DNA of 32,417 nt from Pseudomonas sp. UBA4194 (GTDB taxonomy: Bacteria; Pseudomonadota; Gammaproteobacteria; Pseudomonadales; Pseudomonadaceae): the NCBI RefSeq assembly GCF_002379585.1, contig NZ_DFUE01000059.1:1-32417 (forward strand). Reading direction: 5' to 3'. This document shows, piece after piece, positions 1 through 7,780 of the stretch (position 1 is the stretch's first letter; the number at the start of each line of letters is the position of its first letter). Below the pieces are notes generated by a model. That model had not been told where the DNA came from. It made no database searches and saw nothing but the letters and a program-made list of their open reading frames with translations. A program made the position numbers and the translations under genes.

Positions 1-190
1 CGTATGCCGGTGATTCGGGCGCGGTGGGGCGTGACACGGCGTATGCCGATGATTCGGGCGCGGTGGGGCGTGACACGGCGTATGCCGATGATTCGGGCGG
101 GGTGGGGACGTGACACGGCGTATGGCGGTGATTCGGGCGGGGTGGGGGCGTGACGCGGCGTATGCCGGTGAGTCGGGCGGGTGGGGCGGG
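1..190. repeat. 39-40 bp tandem repeat (minisatellite)
   Basis: Four full units (1-39, 40-78, 79-118, 119-158) and a shortened fifth unit from 159 follow one another without spacers. Each begins CGTATG and ends TGACACGG or a close variant. Units 1 and 2 are 39 bp; units 3 and 4 are 40 bp and differ by a few substitutions. The array touches the window edge and probably continues upstream. It has no spacer sequences, so it is not a CRISPR, and it lies just beyond the 3' end of the sugar-transporter gene. Confidence 0.9.
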
Positions 191-193
191 ATG

Positions 194-220
194 GGGGGAT
201 AGGGGGATAGGGGGATAGGG
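194..220 (+). repeat. GGGGGATA 8-bp tandem repeat, G-quadruplex-like
   Basis: Three copies of GGGGGATA (194-217) plus a final GGG directly follow the minisatellite. Together with GGGG at 183-186 and GGG at 188-190 this gives at least six closely spaced G-runs on the + strand, which meets the usual pattern for an intramolecular G-quadruplex. No coding frame uses the region. It could act on transcripts leaving the transporter gene on the opposite strand, but that is inference. Confidence 0.75.
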
Positions 221-223
221 ACT

Positions 224-247
224 GTAGCAGCGGCGTAAGCCGCGTCC
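224..247. repeat. REP-like 24-mer, copy 1
   Basis: This 24-nt sequence contains the inverted repeat GCGGC-gtaa-GCCGC and recurs identically at 5597-5620. It sits about 20 bp past the stop of the sugar transporter. Short imperfect palindromes found repeatedly near gene ends are typical of Pseudomonas REP elements. Two identical copies in 32 kb fit that class, but the genome-wide count cannot be seen here. Confidence 0.65.
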
Positions 248-267
248 AGCCATCCCCCGATCCATTG

Positions 268-1734
268 TCATGCCTTGACGGGCTCTTCCTCGTCCGGGGT
301 GAATTTCTCCTCCATGTGTTTCTCGATCTGCTCCAGCGACTTGCCGCGTGTTTCCGGCACGCAGGTGGCAACGAAGATCAGCGAGATCACGTTCACCCCA
401 GCGAACAACAGGAAGGTATAGCTACCAAACCCGGCCAGGGTCAGCGGAAACAGAAACGCCACTGCGGCATTGAACAGCCACTGAAAGCACACCGCGGTGC
501 CGGTCAGTACGCCACGCAGGTGCGAAGGGAACAGCTCGGACATCAGCAACCAGTACACCGGCGAGATGAACGTCTGCATGAACAGCAGGAACATCAGGAT
601 GCAGGCCAGCGCCAGGTAACTTTGCAGCAGCGATTGCGGCATCAGCGTCAGTACGCAGCACAGCAGCACCTGCGCCAGGATCACGAAGCTCAGCCCCGTC
701 ATCAGCATCGGCCGGCGGCCATGGCGGCCCACCAGCCAGATGCCGATCAGGGTCGCCAGTACCGAAGCCACACCGTTGCCGATGGTGGCGGTCAACGCCG
801 CATTGGTACCCAGCCCGGTGGACTTCAGAATGATCGGCGTGAAGTACATGAACGCATTGACGCCCGTGAGCTGAATAACGAAGCCCAGGCCGATGCCGAT
901 CAGCAGCAACCGACGCACCCAGGGTTCGCCCCAGATCGACGCCCAGCTGGCATCGGCGCGCTCGGCTTCGTTCTGCTCGACGATTTCCTTCATCTCCTTC
1001 TCGACCTGTTTCTTGCTCGAGCGGATCTTCTTCAGCACTTCCCTTGCTTCGTCCATGCGCCCTTTGCTGGCCAGCCAGCGCGGCGAGGTGGGCACGAAAT
1101 GCATGCCAACCCACAGCAGCGCGGCCGGGATCACCGCAATGGCAAGCATGTACCGCCACACATCCGGGGTATGGGCAAAATGCGCCAGCAAGGCGTTGGA
1201 CACATACGCCACCAGTTGCCCGGTGACGATCATCAGCTCGTTCTGACTCACCAGCCTGGCCCGTCTACTGGGGCCGGCCATTTCCGCGATGAACATCGGC
1301 ACGATGGCCGAGGCGCCACCCACTGCCAGACCCAGGATGAACCGCATCACCACCATGATCGAGATGCCTGGCGCCAACGCCGAGCCCAGTGCGCCGATCA
1401 TGAACAGGATCGCCAGCCCCTTGAGCGCCGTGAGGCGCCCGTACTTGTCGGCCAGATGCCCGGCGAACAGAGAGCCGAACGCCGCGCCGAAAATCAGCGA
1501 GGAGGCTACCAGGCCTTCGGTGAACGGGTTCAGCCCCAGGCCACCTTCATCGGGGCTTTGGGTCATGAAGGGCAGGGCGCCGGAAATCACCCCTGTGTCA
1601 TAGCCGAATGCCAGGGCGCCCATGGTGGCGATGATCGCCACACGCAGCACGAGTTGCTTGGGCGATGCCTTGGTAGCGTCGTCCTCATCGGCCGCGGCAG
1701 GGCCGCTGGCAGAGGTGTTGGTTGTACTGGTCAC
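268..1734 (-). CDS. Sugar-porter family MFS transporter
   Basis: This 488-residue protein belongs to the sugar porter branch of the major facilitator superfamily (relatives: XylE, GalP, IolT), inner-membrane proton-coupled importers with 12 helices. Family marks visible are DKYGR at residues 96-100, PTSPRW (variant of PESPR) at 215-220, QLTGVNAFMYF near 288-298, GRHGRR at 336-341 and PETRGKSLEQ near the C-terminus. The charged N-terminal leader (about 28 residues) and acidic tail are cytoplasmic. The start is a GTG at 1734 with GGGAATG just upstream; the nearby ATG at 1741 is out of frame. The gene stands alone, divergent from the methionine aminopeptidase. The substrate (pentose, hexose or inositol) cannot be told from sequence. 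The family call is secure. Confidence 0.93.
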   Translation of the reverse strand: MTSTTNTSASGPAAADEDDATKASPKQLVLRVAIIATMGALAFGYDTGVISGALPFMTQSPDEGGLGLNPFTEGLVASSLIFGAAFGSLFAGHLADKYGRLTALKGLAILFMIGALGSALAPGISIMVVMRFILGLAVGGASAIVPMFIAEMAGPSRRARLVSQNELMIVTGQLVAYVSNALLAHFAHTPDVWRYMLAIAVIPAALLWVGMHFVPTSPRWLASKGRMDEAREVLKKIRSSKKQVEKEMKEIVEQNEAERADASWASIWGEPWVRRLLLIGIGLGFVIQLTGVNAFMYFTPIILKSTGLGTNAALTATIGNGVASVLATLIGIWLVGRHGRRPMLMTGLSFVILAQVLLCCVLTLMPQSLLQSYLALACILMFLLFMQTFISPVYWLLMSELFPSHLRGVLTGTAVCFQWLFNAAVAFLFPLTLAGFGSYTFLLFAGVNVISLIFVATCVPETRGKSLEQIEKHMEEKFTPDEEEPVKA

Positions 1735-2123
1735 TACTCATTCCCTTTTTCTGAATACGGGTGCGCGCGCAGGGCGCGCAAGAAAGCTTCGAAAGGTTCG
1801 AAGGGCAGGAATCAGCGTTCGTCGGGTAGCCGGCGTGGTTGCGGGCCGAGGGTCGCTTGGCAGGAGGGCGGTGTCCATCGAGGGTCACCAGCGCCAGCGA
1901 GTTTTATGATTATGTCGAACTGCTCGGATCTTGCTTACTCGTTGATCGCCCACCCATTGCAGTTCTGCCTTGGCCTTTGGCCAGCTGCCATGGGGTGCTA
2001 GGGGTATGAGCCGGGTGTGCGCAGAAAGTTTTGTGTAACGAAAAATAAAACCACCGGGTCGCCGTGCCCCGCCAAGTACGTGACGCTCTGGTAGCATGGG
2101 CCCATGAACTACAGGAGAAGCCA
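1735..2123. promoter_or_regulatory. Divergent intergenic region with two inverted repeats
   Basis: About 390 bp separate the divergent sugar-porter and methionine aminopeptidase starts. Two perfect inverted repeats lie close together: TGCGCGC / GCGCGCA (1762-1768 and 1774-1780, 5-nt spacer) and CTTCGAA / TTCGAAG (1787-1793 and 1797-1803, 3-nt spacer). Both fall within 70 nt of the transporter GTG start and could be operators or leader hairpins for it. No convincing -35/-10 pair or small gene was recognised in the rest. Confidence 0.5.
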
Positions 2124-2909
2124 TTGAGTCGCAAGAATCTGAACCGAACGCCCGCCCAGATCGCCATGGCCCGTATCGCCGGCGGCCTGGCTGCCGATGT
2201 ACTGCACATGATCGGTCCGTATGTGAAGGCCGGAGTCAGCACCGCGTATCTGGATGAGGTGTGCAATGCCTACATCGTCAAGGAACTGAAGGTGATTCCC
2301 GCCAACATCGGTTATCACGGTTTCACCAGGACGGTCTGCACCTCGGTGAACGAGGTGGTCTGCCACGGTATTCCAGCGGCCGACGTGGTGCTGCGCGATG
2401 GTGACATCGTCAACATCGACGTGGCGGTGATCAAGGACGGCTGGTACGGCGACACCAGCCGCATGTACTGCGTCGGCGAGCCCAGCCCGTTGGCGCGGCG
2501 CCTGATGGACACCACCTACGAAGCAATGTGGGCGGGGATCAAGACCGTTCGCCCCGGCTCGACCCTGGGGGATATCGGACACGCGATCCAGAGCGTGGCG
2601 ATGCGTGAGGGTTTCAGTGTGGTGCGCGAGTACTGCGGCCATGGCATTGGCCAGATCTACCATGATGAACCGCAGGTGCTGCACTACGGCCGCAAGGGCG
2701 AGGGCATGCGCCTTGAGAAAGGCATGATCTTCACCATCGAACCGATGATCAACGCCGGCAAGGCGGGTACCCGTCAGCTGGCCGACGGCTGGACGGTAGT
2801 CACCCGCGACAAGTCGCTGTCCGCGCAGTGGGAACACATGGTGGTGGTGACCGACGATGGTCATGAAGTGCTGACGACGTGGCCTGAAGGTGAGCCAGGC
2901 ATCGCCTGA
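2124..2909 (+). CDS. map: Methionine aminopeptidase, type I
   Basis: This is a 261-residue cytoplasmic metallo-aminopeptidase that removes the initiator Met from new proteins. All metal ligands and catalytic His residues of the E. coli enzyme are present, shifted by exactly two: H81, D99, D110, H173, H180, E206 and E237. The length matches type I enzymes without an N-terminal extension. The chosen start is TTG at 2124, because AGGAG (2113-2117) sits six bases upstream and the protein then begins MSRKNLNRTPAQ like its family. A longer in-frame version from 2064 lacks such a site. The gene is not beside rpsB, the usual place for the housekeeping copy, so it may be a second paralogue (inference). 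Confidence 0.93.
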   Translation: MSRKNLNRTPAQIAMARIAGGLAADVLHMIGPYVKAGVSTAYLDEVCNAYIVKELKVIPANIGYHGFTRTVCTSVNEVVCHGIPAADVVLRDGDIVNIDVAVIKDGWYGDTSRMYCVGEPSPLARRLMDTTYEAMWAGIKTVRPGSTLGDIGHAIQSVAMREGFSVVREYCGHGIGQIYHDEPQVLHYGRKGEGMRLEKGMIFTIEPMINAGKAGTRQLADGWTVVTRDKSLSAQWEHMVVVTDDGHEVLTTWPEGEPGIA

Positions 2910-2933
2910 ACGGGCCCTGGACGCTGGGAGCGG

Positions 2934-3299
2934 TCAGGGCTTCAGCGGTACCAGTGCCTTTATCCTGTCAACGACCTGCTTGATGTCGAAGGGCTTGTCG
3001 TAGACCGTATCGAACAGTTCAGGGGTGGCACGACCGATGCTGCCCTGTGCGCCACTCATCAAGATGATGGGCACCTGGGCAAAGTCTTCTTTACCACGGA
3101 TTGCAATGGCTAGCTCCAGCCCGTCCATGCCCGGCATCATGAAGTCGGTGATGACCAGCGCGGGCTTTTCCCGGGCGAGAACCTCGAGCGCACGCTCGCC
3201 ATTCCCAGCCGTAACGGCCATATAGCCTTCGTCTTCAAGCGCGAAACTGAGGATATCGGCGATGAGGTATTCATCATCGACGATCAGGATGGTAGCCAT
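2934..3299 (-). CDS. Stand-alone response regulator receiver protein
   Basis: This 121-residue protein is only a CheY-like receiver domain. The acidic pocket is D8-D9, the phosphoacceptor is D52 (ITDFMMPGMDG), the switch Ser is S82 (LMSGA) and the conserved Lys is K102 (DKPFD). No output domain follows, so it must act through a partner. It lies 21 bp downstream of the KaiC-like ATPase gene on the same strand, so co-transcription is likely. No histidine kinase gene is adjacent, and its phosphodonor is unknown. The receiver assignment is firm; the functional tie to the ATPase is inferred from spacing. Confidence 0.92.
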   Translation of the reverse strand: MATILIVDDEYLIADILSFALEDEGYMAVTAGNGERALEVLAREKPALVITDFMMPGMDGLELAIAIRGKEDFAQVPIILMSGAQGSIGRATPELFDTVYDKPFDIKQVVDRIKALVPLKP

Positions 3300-3320
3300 A
3301 TCAATTCGACCCCGGTGACG

Positions 3321-4763
3321 TCACGGTTTCGAAATCGTCGAAGCGCTACCTGACAACAATGACTCTGCATTCTTGAACGCCTTCCTCAAGTCCATTCCAT
3401 GACCATTGATGACCAGCTCCAGTAGCGAAGGATCATAAAGACTGTCTCTTACTTTAAGGATGGACAGCAGGCGTTTAAGTTCAGACTCATGTTCGACGAA
3501 TCGAGTCAGCAGGACATTGTCGACGATGCTCGACAGGTCTGGCGCGGGAGATGTGATCTCCGGGCCGAACAGGCCGCGAATTTCCCAGGTGGCGAACACC
3601 GTTACCCCGCGGGTGCGCAATTCGCTCATCAGGGCACTGAAGAACTCGGTCAAACGCACGGTACTGGTGGCGGTGCGGGCCATGCCGCCCAGGCTGTCGA
3701 TCAGCACGCGCTTGATGCCATGCTGCTCGACCTGCTTGAGCAAGCGTGCGCCCAGGCCGTCGAGCAGGCCTTCGGTAGTGGGCTGCCAGCACATGTACAG
3801 CGCGCCGCTGGACTGCAACGCCTTGAAGTCATGGCCCAGGGCCTGCGCCTTGATGCGCAGACGGTCAGGCGACTCGTAGAAGCCAAAATGCAGGCCCGGT
3901 TCCTCAGGGGTGGAGGCCGCCAGGAAATTGATCCCCAGGCTGGTCTTGCCGATCCCGGAAGGGCCCATGACCAGGGTGACCGAGGAGCGTGGCAGGCCAC
4001 CCCCGATCAGCTCATCGAGCGCGCTGACGCCGCTGGGCAGTCGGGTCAGGTCGGCGGCGTCGTGGCGCGAAGGGTGACTGTAGAGGCTCTCGATGCGCGG
4101 GTACACCACCAGGCCATCATCGGTGATTTCGCATTCGTGCAGGCCGGACAAGGCAGCGCTGCCGCGGGTCTTGCGCAACTGGATGCGACGCACGGAGCGG
4201 GTATTGAACAGCTCCTCGCCCAGCTCGATGACGCCGTCGACCATGGTGTGCTCGGGGCTGCCGTCATCCAGCCGGGAGCTGGTCAGGAACAGCACGGTGC
4301 AGCCAGCAAAGGCGGCGTGGCCTTGCAACTCCGAGATGAATTTCTTGGTGTCGATCTGCGAGTCGGCTTTGGAACGGGCATTGAGCACGCCGTCGACGAT
4401 CAGCACGGTGGCCTTCTGGCGACTGATCTCGCGGCGCAGCAGTTTGACGACTTCGTCCAGCCCTTCGTTTTCCAGGGTGTCGAAGGCGCTGACGAACTGG
4501 ATCTCGTTGCCGATCTTCGAAGCGTCGAAAAAGCTCAACGTGGAGAGGTACTGGAACAGCCGTTCGTGCGACTCGGCCAGCAGCGTAGCCACCAGCACGC
4601 GGCCGCCGTTGCGCACATGATTGAAGCCCAGCTGGTTGGCCAGAATCGTCTTGCCCGACCCAGGTCGGCCCTGGACGATGTAGGAGGCGCCCGCAACCAA
4701 ACCACCCTTCAACAAAGAGTCGAGCCCTTCAATTCCGCTTTCGAGGCGTTTTAGCTGTTCCAA
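3321..4763 (-). CDS. KaiC-like double-domain RecA-fold ATPase
   Basis: This 480-residue protein contains two tandem KaiC/RadA-type ATPase domains (about 1-230 and 240-470). Walker A motifs are GRPGSGKT (32-39) and GPSGIGKT (267-274); Walker B strands end at D124 and D356. A Glu follows each domain's third strand (AESHERL at 64-70, YESPDRL at 296-302), as in the KaiC catalytic region. By eye, S411-S412 in DLSSIVDNVLL line up with the autophosphorylated Ser431-Thr432 of cyanobacterial KaiC. No kaiA or kaiB gene is nearby; the only partner is the receiver gene downstream. KaiC homologues in non-photosynthetic bacteria have been linked to stress adaptation rather than a proven clock. The role here is unknown. 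Confidence 0.9.
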   Translation of the reverse strand: MEQLKRLESGIEGLDSLLKGGLVAGASYIVQGRPGSGKTILANQLGFNHVRNGGRVLVATLLAESHERLFQYLSTLSFFDASKIGNEIQFVSAFDTLENEGLDEVVKLLRREISRQKATVLIVDGVLNARSKADSQIDTKKFISELQGHAAFAGCTVLFLTSSRLDDGSPEHTMVDGVIELGEELFNTRSVRRIQLRKTRGSAALSGLHECEITDDGLVVYPRIESLYSHPSRHDAADLTRLPSGVSALDELIGGGLPRSSVTLVMGPSGIGKTSLGINFLAASTPEEPGLHFGFYESPDRLRIKAQALGHDFKALQSSGALYMCWQPTTEGLLDGLGARLLKQVEQHGIKRVLIDSLGGMARTATSTVRLTEFFSALMSELRTRGVTVFATWEIRGLFGPEITSPAPDLSSIVDNVLLTRFVEHESELKRLLSILKVRDSLYDPSLLELVINGHGMDLRKAFKNAESLLSGSASTISKP

Positions 4764-4960
4764 GATCCGACCTGCCTGTGTGTGTGATGCGCGGATCGCT
4801 CCAAGGCGCGACCCTTCAAATGGGTGGGATCATACCCCGTATCACCGCTCGCGCGTAGCCCAACGCCCCAGCACTTGCCATAAGGGTTGCCTCACCGGAT
4901 GCACTCCCCTAGGCTTTGGCCTGATCGCCCATTCACCGATGCACCCAGGAGCAGTGACTT

Positions 4961-5611
4961 TTGACAATCGAAGGTGTGATTTTCGACAACGACGGCACAT
5001 TGGTGGACAGCGAGCGCGTGGCGGCGGGGCTGTTGCAGGAGCAGTTGGCCGAGCGTGGCATCGTGATGGAGAAGGCTGAAGTACTGCGGCGTTTTCGCGG
5101 CGTGCAGTTCGCGGTGTTCATCGAGGAGTTGTGCCTGGAGCACCCTCATCTGGATGCCGAGCCGTTCATGCACCAGTTTCGCGAGACCAGCCTGGAGGTC
5201 TTTCGCCAGGGGCTGGCACCGATGCCCGGCGCCCTGGACTTCGTTCGCGGGCTGAAGCTGCCCAAATGCGTAGCCTCCAATGGTCCGCGCAACAAGATCG
5301 AAACCACCTTGCGCGCCGCAGGCTTGCTGGAGCTGTTCGACGGCAAGTTGCTCAGTGCCTACGAGGTAAAGTCATGGAAGCCCGCGCCGGAGCTGATTCT
5401 CGAAGCCGCCAAGTTGCTCGGCCTGCCCCCTGAGCGGTGCCTGCTGGTAGAAGACAGCGTGGCCGGGGTGACCGCAGGCCTGGCCGCCGGCACCCAGGTG
5501 GCAGGCTATGGCGAGTTCGATTTCTCCATGTTCGAGGGCATTGCCAACTTCCACCGCGTGGAAACCTACGACGACCTCCAGACCCTGCTCGATACCGTAG
5601 CAGCGGCGTAA
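4961..5611 (+). CDS. HAD-IA phosphatase, YieH-like
   Basis: This 216-residue HAD subfamily IA hydrolase is cytosolic. Motif I is FDNDGT (nucleophile D9, general acid D11), motif II SNGP (S106), motif III the Lys of KSWKPAP (K140) and motif IV EDSVAG (E164, D165). The string SNGPRNK and the general layout closely resemble E. coli YieH, described as a 6-phosphogluconate phosphatase; the substrate here is unproven. The start is TTG at 4961, with AGGAG at 4947-4951 nine bases upstream; the GTG at 4954 is out of frame. The last four codons and the stop (V-A-A-A-stop) are supplied by a REP-like 24-mer that also occurs at 224-247. The gene converges on the antiporter gene. Confidence 0.9.
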   Translation: MTIEGVIFDNDGTLVDSERVAAGLLQEQLAERGIVMEKAEVLRRFRGVQFAVFIEELCLEHPHLDAEPFMHQFRETSLEVFRQGLAPMPGALDFVRGLKLPKCVASNGPRNKIETTLRAAGLLELFDGKLLSAYEVKSWKPAPELILEAAKLLGLPPERCLLVEDSVAGVTAGLAAGTQVAGYGEFDFSMFEGIANFHRVETYDDLQTLLDTVAAA

Positions 5612-5620
5612 GCCGCGTCC
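5597..5620. repeat. REP-like 24-mer, copy 2, overlapping the HAD gene end
   Basis: This copy is identical to positions 224-247 over 24 nt, with the palindrome GCGGC-gtaa-GCCGC. Its first 15 bases are the final codons GTA GCA GCG GCG TAA of the HAD phosphatase gene, so the repeat provides the stop codon and an Ala-rich tail. It also lies between convergent genes, where it could work as a hairpin end signal for either transcript (inference). Confidence 0.7.
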
Positions 5621-5645
5621 CTCACCAAAAGGCCCTGCATCTACC

Positions 5646-6995
5646 TCAATCCACCGCCCGCCGTGCCCGGCGCCGCTCATAGTGTTCCAGCAACGGCTGC
5701 GTACTTACCCCATGCACCAGAATACTCAGCGCCACCACGGACAGGGTCAGGCTGATGCAGACCCTCTCCACCGAATCCGGCAAATCGTGGGAGAGGGTGT
5801 AGCACAGGTAATAGATCGAGCCGATGCCGCGTATCCCAAACCAGCCCAATAGCGCTCGCTGGTGGCCGTCCAGCAAGCGACGACCCAGCAACAGCCACAC
5901 GCTCAGCGGCCTGATCACGCAGAACAACGCCACCGCCAGGCCCACCGCACGCCAATCCCAATAGGCCGACAAGGTCGCGCCGAGCAGGGTGATCAGCAGC
6001 ACTTCCATCGAACGCTCTACTAGGCTGCCGAACACCAGGATATCGCCCATCATCACCCCGGCGGCGAGTTGGCTGTCGTCGATGTCCTTGGGGTTGGTGA
6101 CCGTGGCCTCTTCGGGTGCCAGGTTGCGGTGGCCGATGACAGGCTTGGCCACGTGCTCGGAGGGGATGTCCGACTTGGAGGTGCGCACCTCGGCCTGACG
6201 CAGGCCCAGACCCGCGGCGAATACCGAGAGGAAACCAAAGGCACCCACCGAGGCGGCGCCGAAATACGACAGGGCAATCAGGGCGAGGGCGAGAAAGTCG
6301 TTCGGTGAGCTGGTGCTGTCGGCGTTGCGAATTCTGAGGTAGATCATCAGGTGACCGATGCCGCGGCCCATCACGTAGCCGATGATCAAGCCTGCCGGTA
6401 CGCCCCAGATCAGGTTCTCCAGCGCCCACTCGCCGATCCACTCCATGCTCAAGTTGTCGTGGTGCAACATCAGCAGTGCCAGAATCACGAAGGGGAAGGC
6501 GGTGCCATCGTTGAGTCCCGCTTCACCCGAAAGGCCGAAGCGCACGCGGTCGAAATCCTGCGCGCTGTTGACCTGGACCATGCTCGCCAGCACCGGGTCG
6601 GTAGGCGCGAGCATGGCGCCGAGCAGGGTGCTGACCCCCCACGACAAGCCCAATGCATAGTGGGCCACCAGGCATACGCCCAGGATCGACAGCAGCATGA
6701 CCGGGCCGGCTAGCATGTAGGCTGCACGCCACGCGCTGCGGCCCAGGCGCAGACGGAGCTTGATGCCGGTGCTGAACAGCGAAAACAGTACCGCCACCTC
6801 GGTCAGGCGTTCGAGCCAATGGGCAGTGTCCTTGAAATCGGTGGTGAACAGACCCAGCCCCAGTGGGCCGATGGCTGCACCAAAAGCCAGGCACACCGCC
6901 GAGGTGGTGACCGGCAGCCAGCGCAGGTAGGAAGAGGTCAGGGCCAGCATCAACAACAAGACGCCCAGTACAGCCATCCACAAGATAAAGCTCAT
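5646..6995 (-). CDS. CPA1-type Na+(K+)/H+ antiporter (NhaP-like)
   Basis: This 449-residue integral membrane protein has about 12 hydrophobic segments and exchanges cytoplasmic Na+ or K+ for H+ in pH and salt homeostasis. Family marks are APTDPV in an early helix, SGEAGLNDGTAFPF (the ion-binding ND region), GWFGIRGIGSIYYL and ILVHGVSTQPLL near the end. A polar loop of about 50 residues (VRTSKSDIP onward) interrupts the membrane segments around residues 285-335. The start is the ATG at 6995, which gives a hydrophobic first helix and has AGG upstream; the open frame reaches back to 7133 but the extra residues look like non-coding translation. It ends 34 bp from the convergent HAD gene. Ion specificity is not predictable. 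Confidence 0.9.
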   Translation of the reverse strand: MSFILWMAVLGVLLLMLALTSSYLRWLPVTTSAVCLAFGAAIGPLGLGLFTTDFKDTAHWLERLTEVAVLFSLFSTGIKLRLRLGRSAWRAAYMLAGPVMLLSILGVCLVAHYALGLSWGVSTLLGAMLAPTDPVLASMVQVNSAQDFDRVRFGLSGEAGLNDGTAFPFVILALLMLHHDNLSMEWIGEWALENLIWGVPAGLIIGYVMGRGIGHLMIYLRIRNADSTSSPNDFLALALIALSYFGAASVGAFGFLSVFAAGLGLRQAEVRTSKSDIPSEHVAKPVIGHRNLAPEEATVTNPKDIDDSQLAAGVMMGDILVFGSLVERSMEVLLITLLGATLSAYWDWRAVGLAVALFCVIRPLSVWLLLGRRLLDGHQRALLGWFGIRGIGSIYYLCYTLSHDLPDSVERVCISLTLSVVALSILVHGVSTQPLLEHYERRRARRAVD

Positions 6996-7153
6996 CGGGC
7001 CTCGCCGGGCAAGGTGCCCACAGGTGTAAGAAAATGTGACTACATCTGTTGTGACTTCGCCGGGGTGGTTTAGTTGGGCGGCATAACGTCGCGGGGGGAA
7101 CCTTGTGCTGCCTGCATCGTTCAGACAACCCATGAGCCTGAAGGGAGCCAGTC

Positions 7154-7741
7154 ATGCACACTTTGCGTACCACGTTTTCCGCCGTCTGTTTTGCCCTGGG
7201 CTTCGCCACCTCGGTCTCGGCCATGGCCGCCCAGGCAGGCAGTGCGCAGCAAGTGCTGTTCCAGAGCGACGGACTGATCCCCAACAGTCGGTTGCCGGTG
7301 CTGATCTACCGCAACGTGCCATTGGACGGTGACAAGGCGGCTGCCTTCGAACAGTTGTTTACCCGCAACGGCTGGCCAGCCCAGTGGCGGGCGGGCATTT
7401 TCGACTATCATCACTACCACTCCAATGCCCACGAAGTGCTCGGCGTGGCCTCGGGTACTGCGCGGATCACCCTGGGTGGCGAGCACGGCGAACATTTCGA
7501 CATCGGTCCGGGGGATGTGCTGGTGCTGCCCGCCGGCACCGGGCATCGGCGGATCGAACAGAGCAGTGATTTCATGGTGGTAGGTGCTTACCCTCGCGGG
7601 CAGGAAAGCTATGACATCCAGCGTGCCGACCGCACCACGCTGGCCGCTGCCCAGGCGCGTATCGCCCAGGTGCCGATGCCGGAGGCTGATCCGGTGACCG
7701 GCAGGCAGGGCGTGTTGATGAGCGTGTGGGCTCGGCTCTGA
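7154..7741 (+). CDS. Exported cupin protein, YjlB-like
   Basis: This 195-residue protein has a Sec-type signal peptide (MHTLRTTFSAVC, hydrophobic run, cleavage probably after SAMA or SAMAAQA) and a single cupin barrel. The metal-binding pattern is visible as FDYHHYHSNAHEVLG and PGDVLVLPAGTGHRRI. The core (RNGWPAQWRAGIF, HHYHSNAHEVLGVASG, PAGTGH, VVGAYPRG, PETDPV-like PEADPV) closely resembles Bacillus YjlB, a cupin of unknown function that as I recall lacks a signal peptide. The start has AGGGAG at 7142-7147. It is divergent from the antiporter and convergent with the RHS gene. Exported metal-binding protein is as far as the sequence allows; enzyme activity is unknown. Confidence 0.85.
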   Translation: MHTLRTTFSAVCFALGFATSVSAMAAQAGSAQQVLFQSDGLIPNSRLPVLIYRNVPLDGDKAAAFEQLFTRNGWPAQWRAGIFDYHHYHSNAHEVLGVASGTARITLGGEHGEHFDIGPGDVLVLPAGTGHRRIEQSSDFMVVGAYPRGQESYDIQRADRTTLAAAQARIAQVPMPEADPVTGRQGVLMSVWARL

Positions 7742-7780
7742 ATTGAGTCGGCCCACCGGCATTCGTACGGTTTTCGCAGG

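Noticed and set aside
1..190. CRISPR array at the window start
   Set aside because: The units are head-to-tail with no spacers and there are no cas genes; it is a minisatellite.
265..2001. Long + strand open frame (578 codons) opposite the sugar transporter
   Set aside because: It is rich in Arg, Gln, His and Gly with no domain, and lies antisense to a clear MFS gene; a typical GC-rich shadow.
3489..4754. 421-codon + strand open frame opposite the KaiC-like gene
   Set aside because: Antisense shadow with Gln/Ala/Arg bias and no ribosome site or domain.
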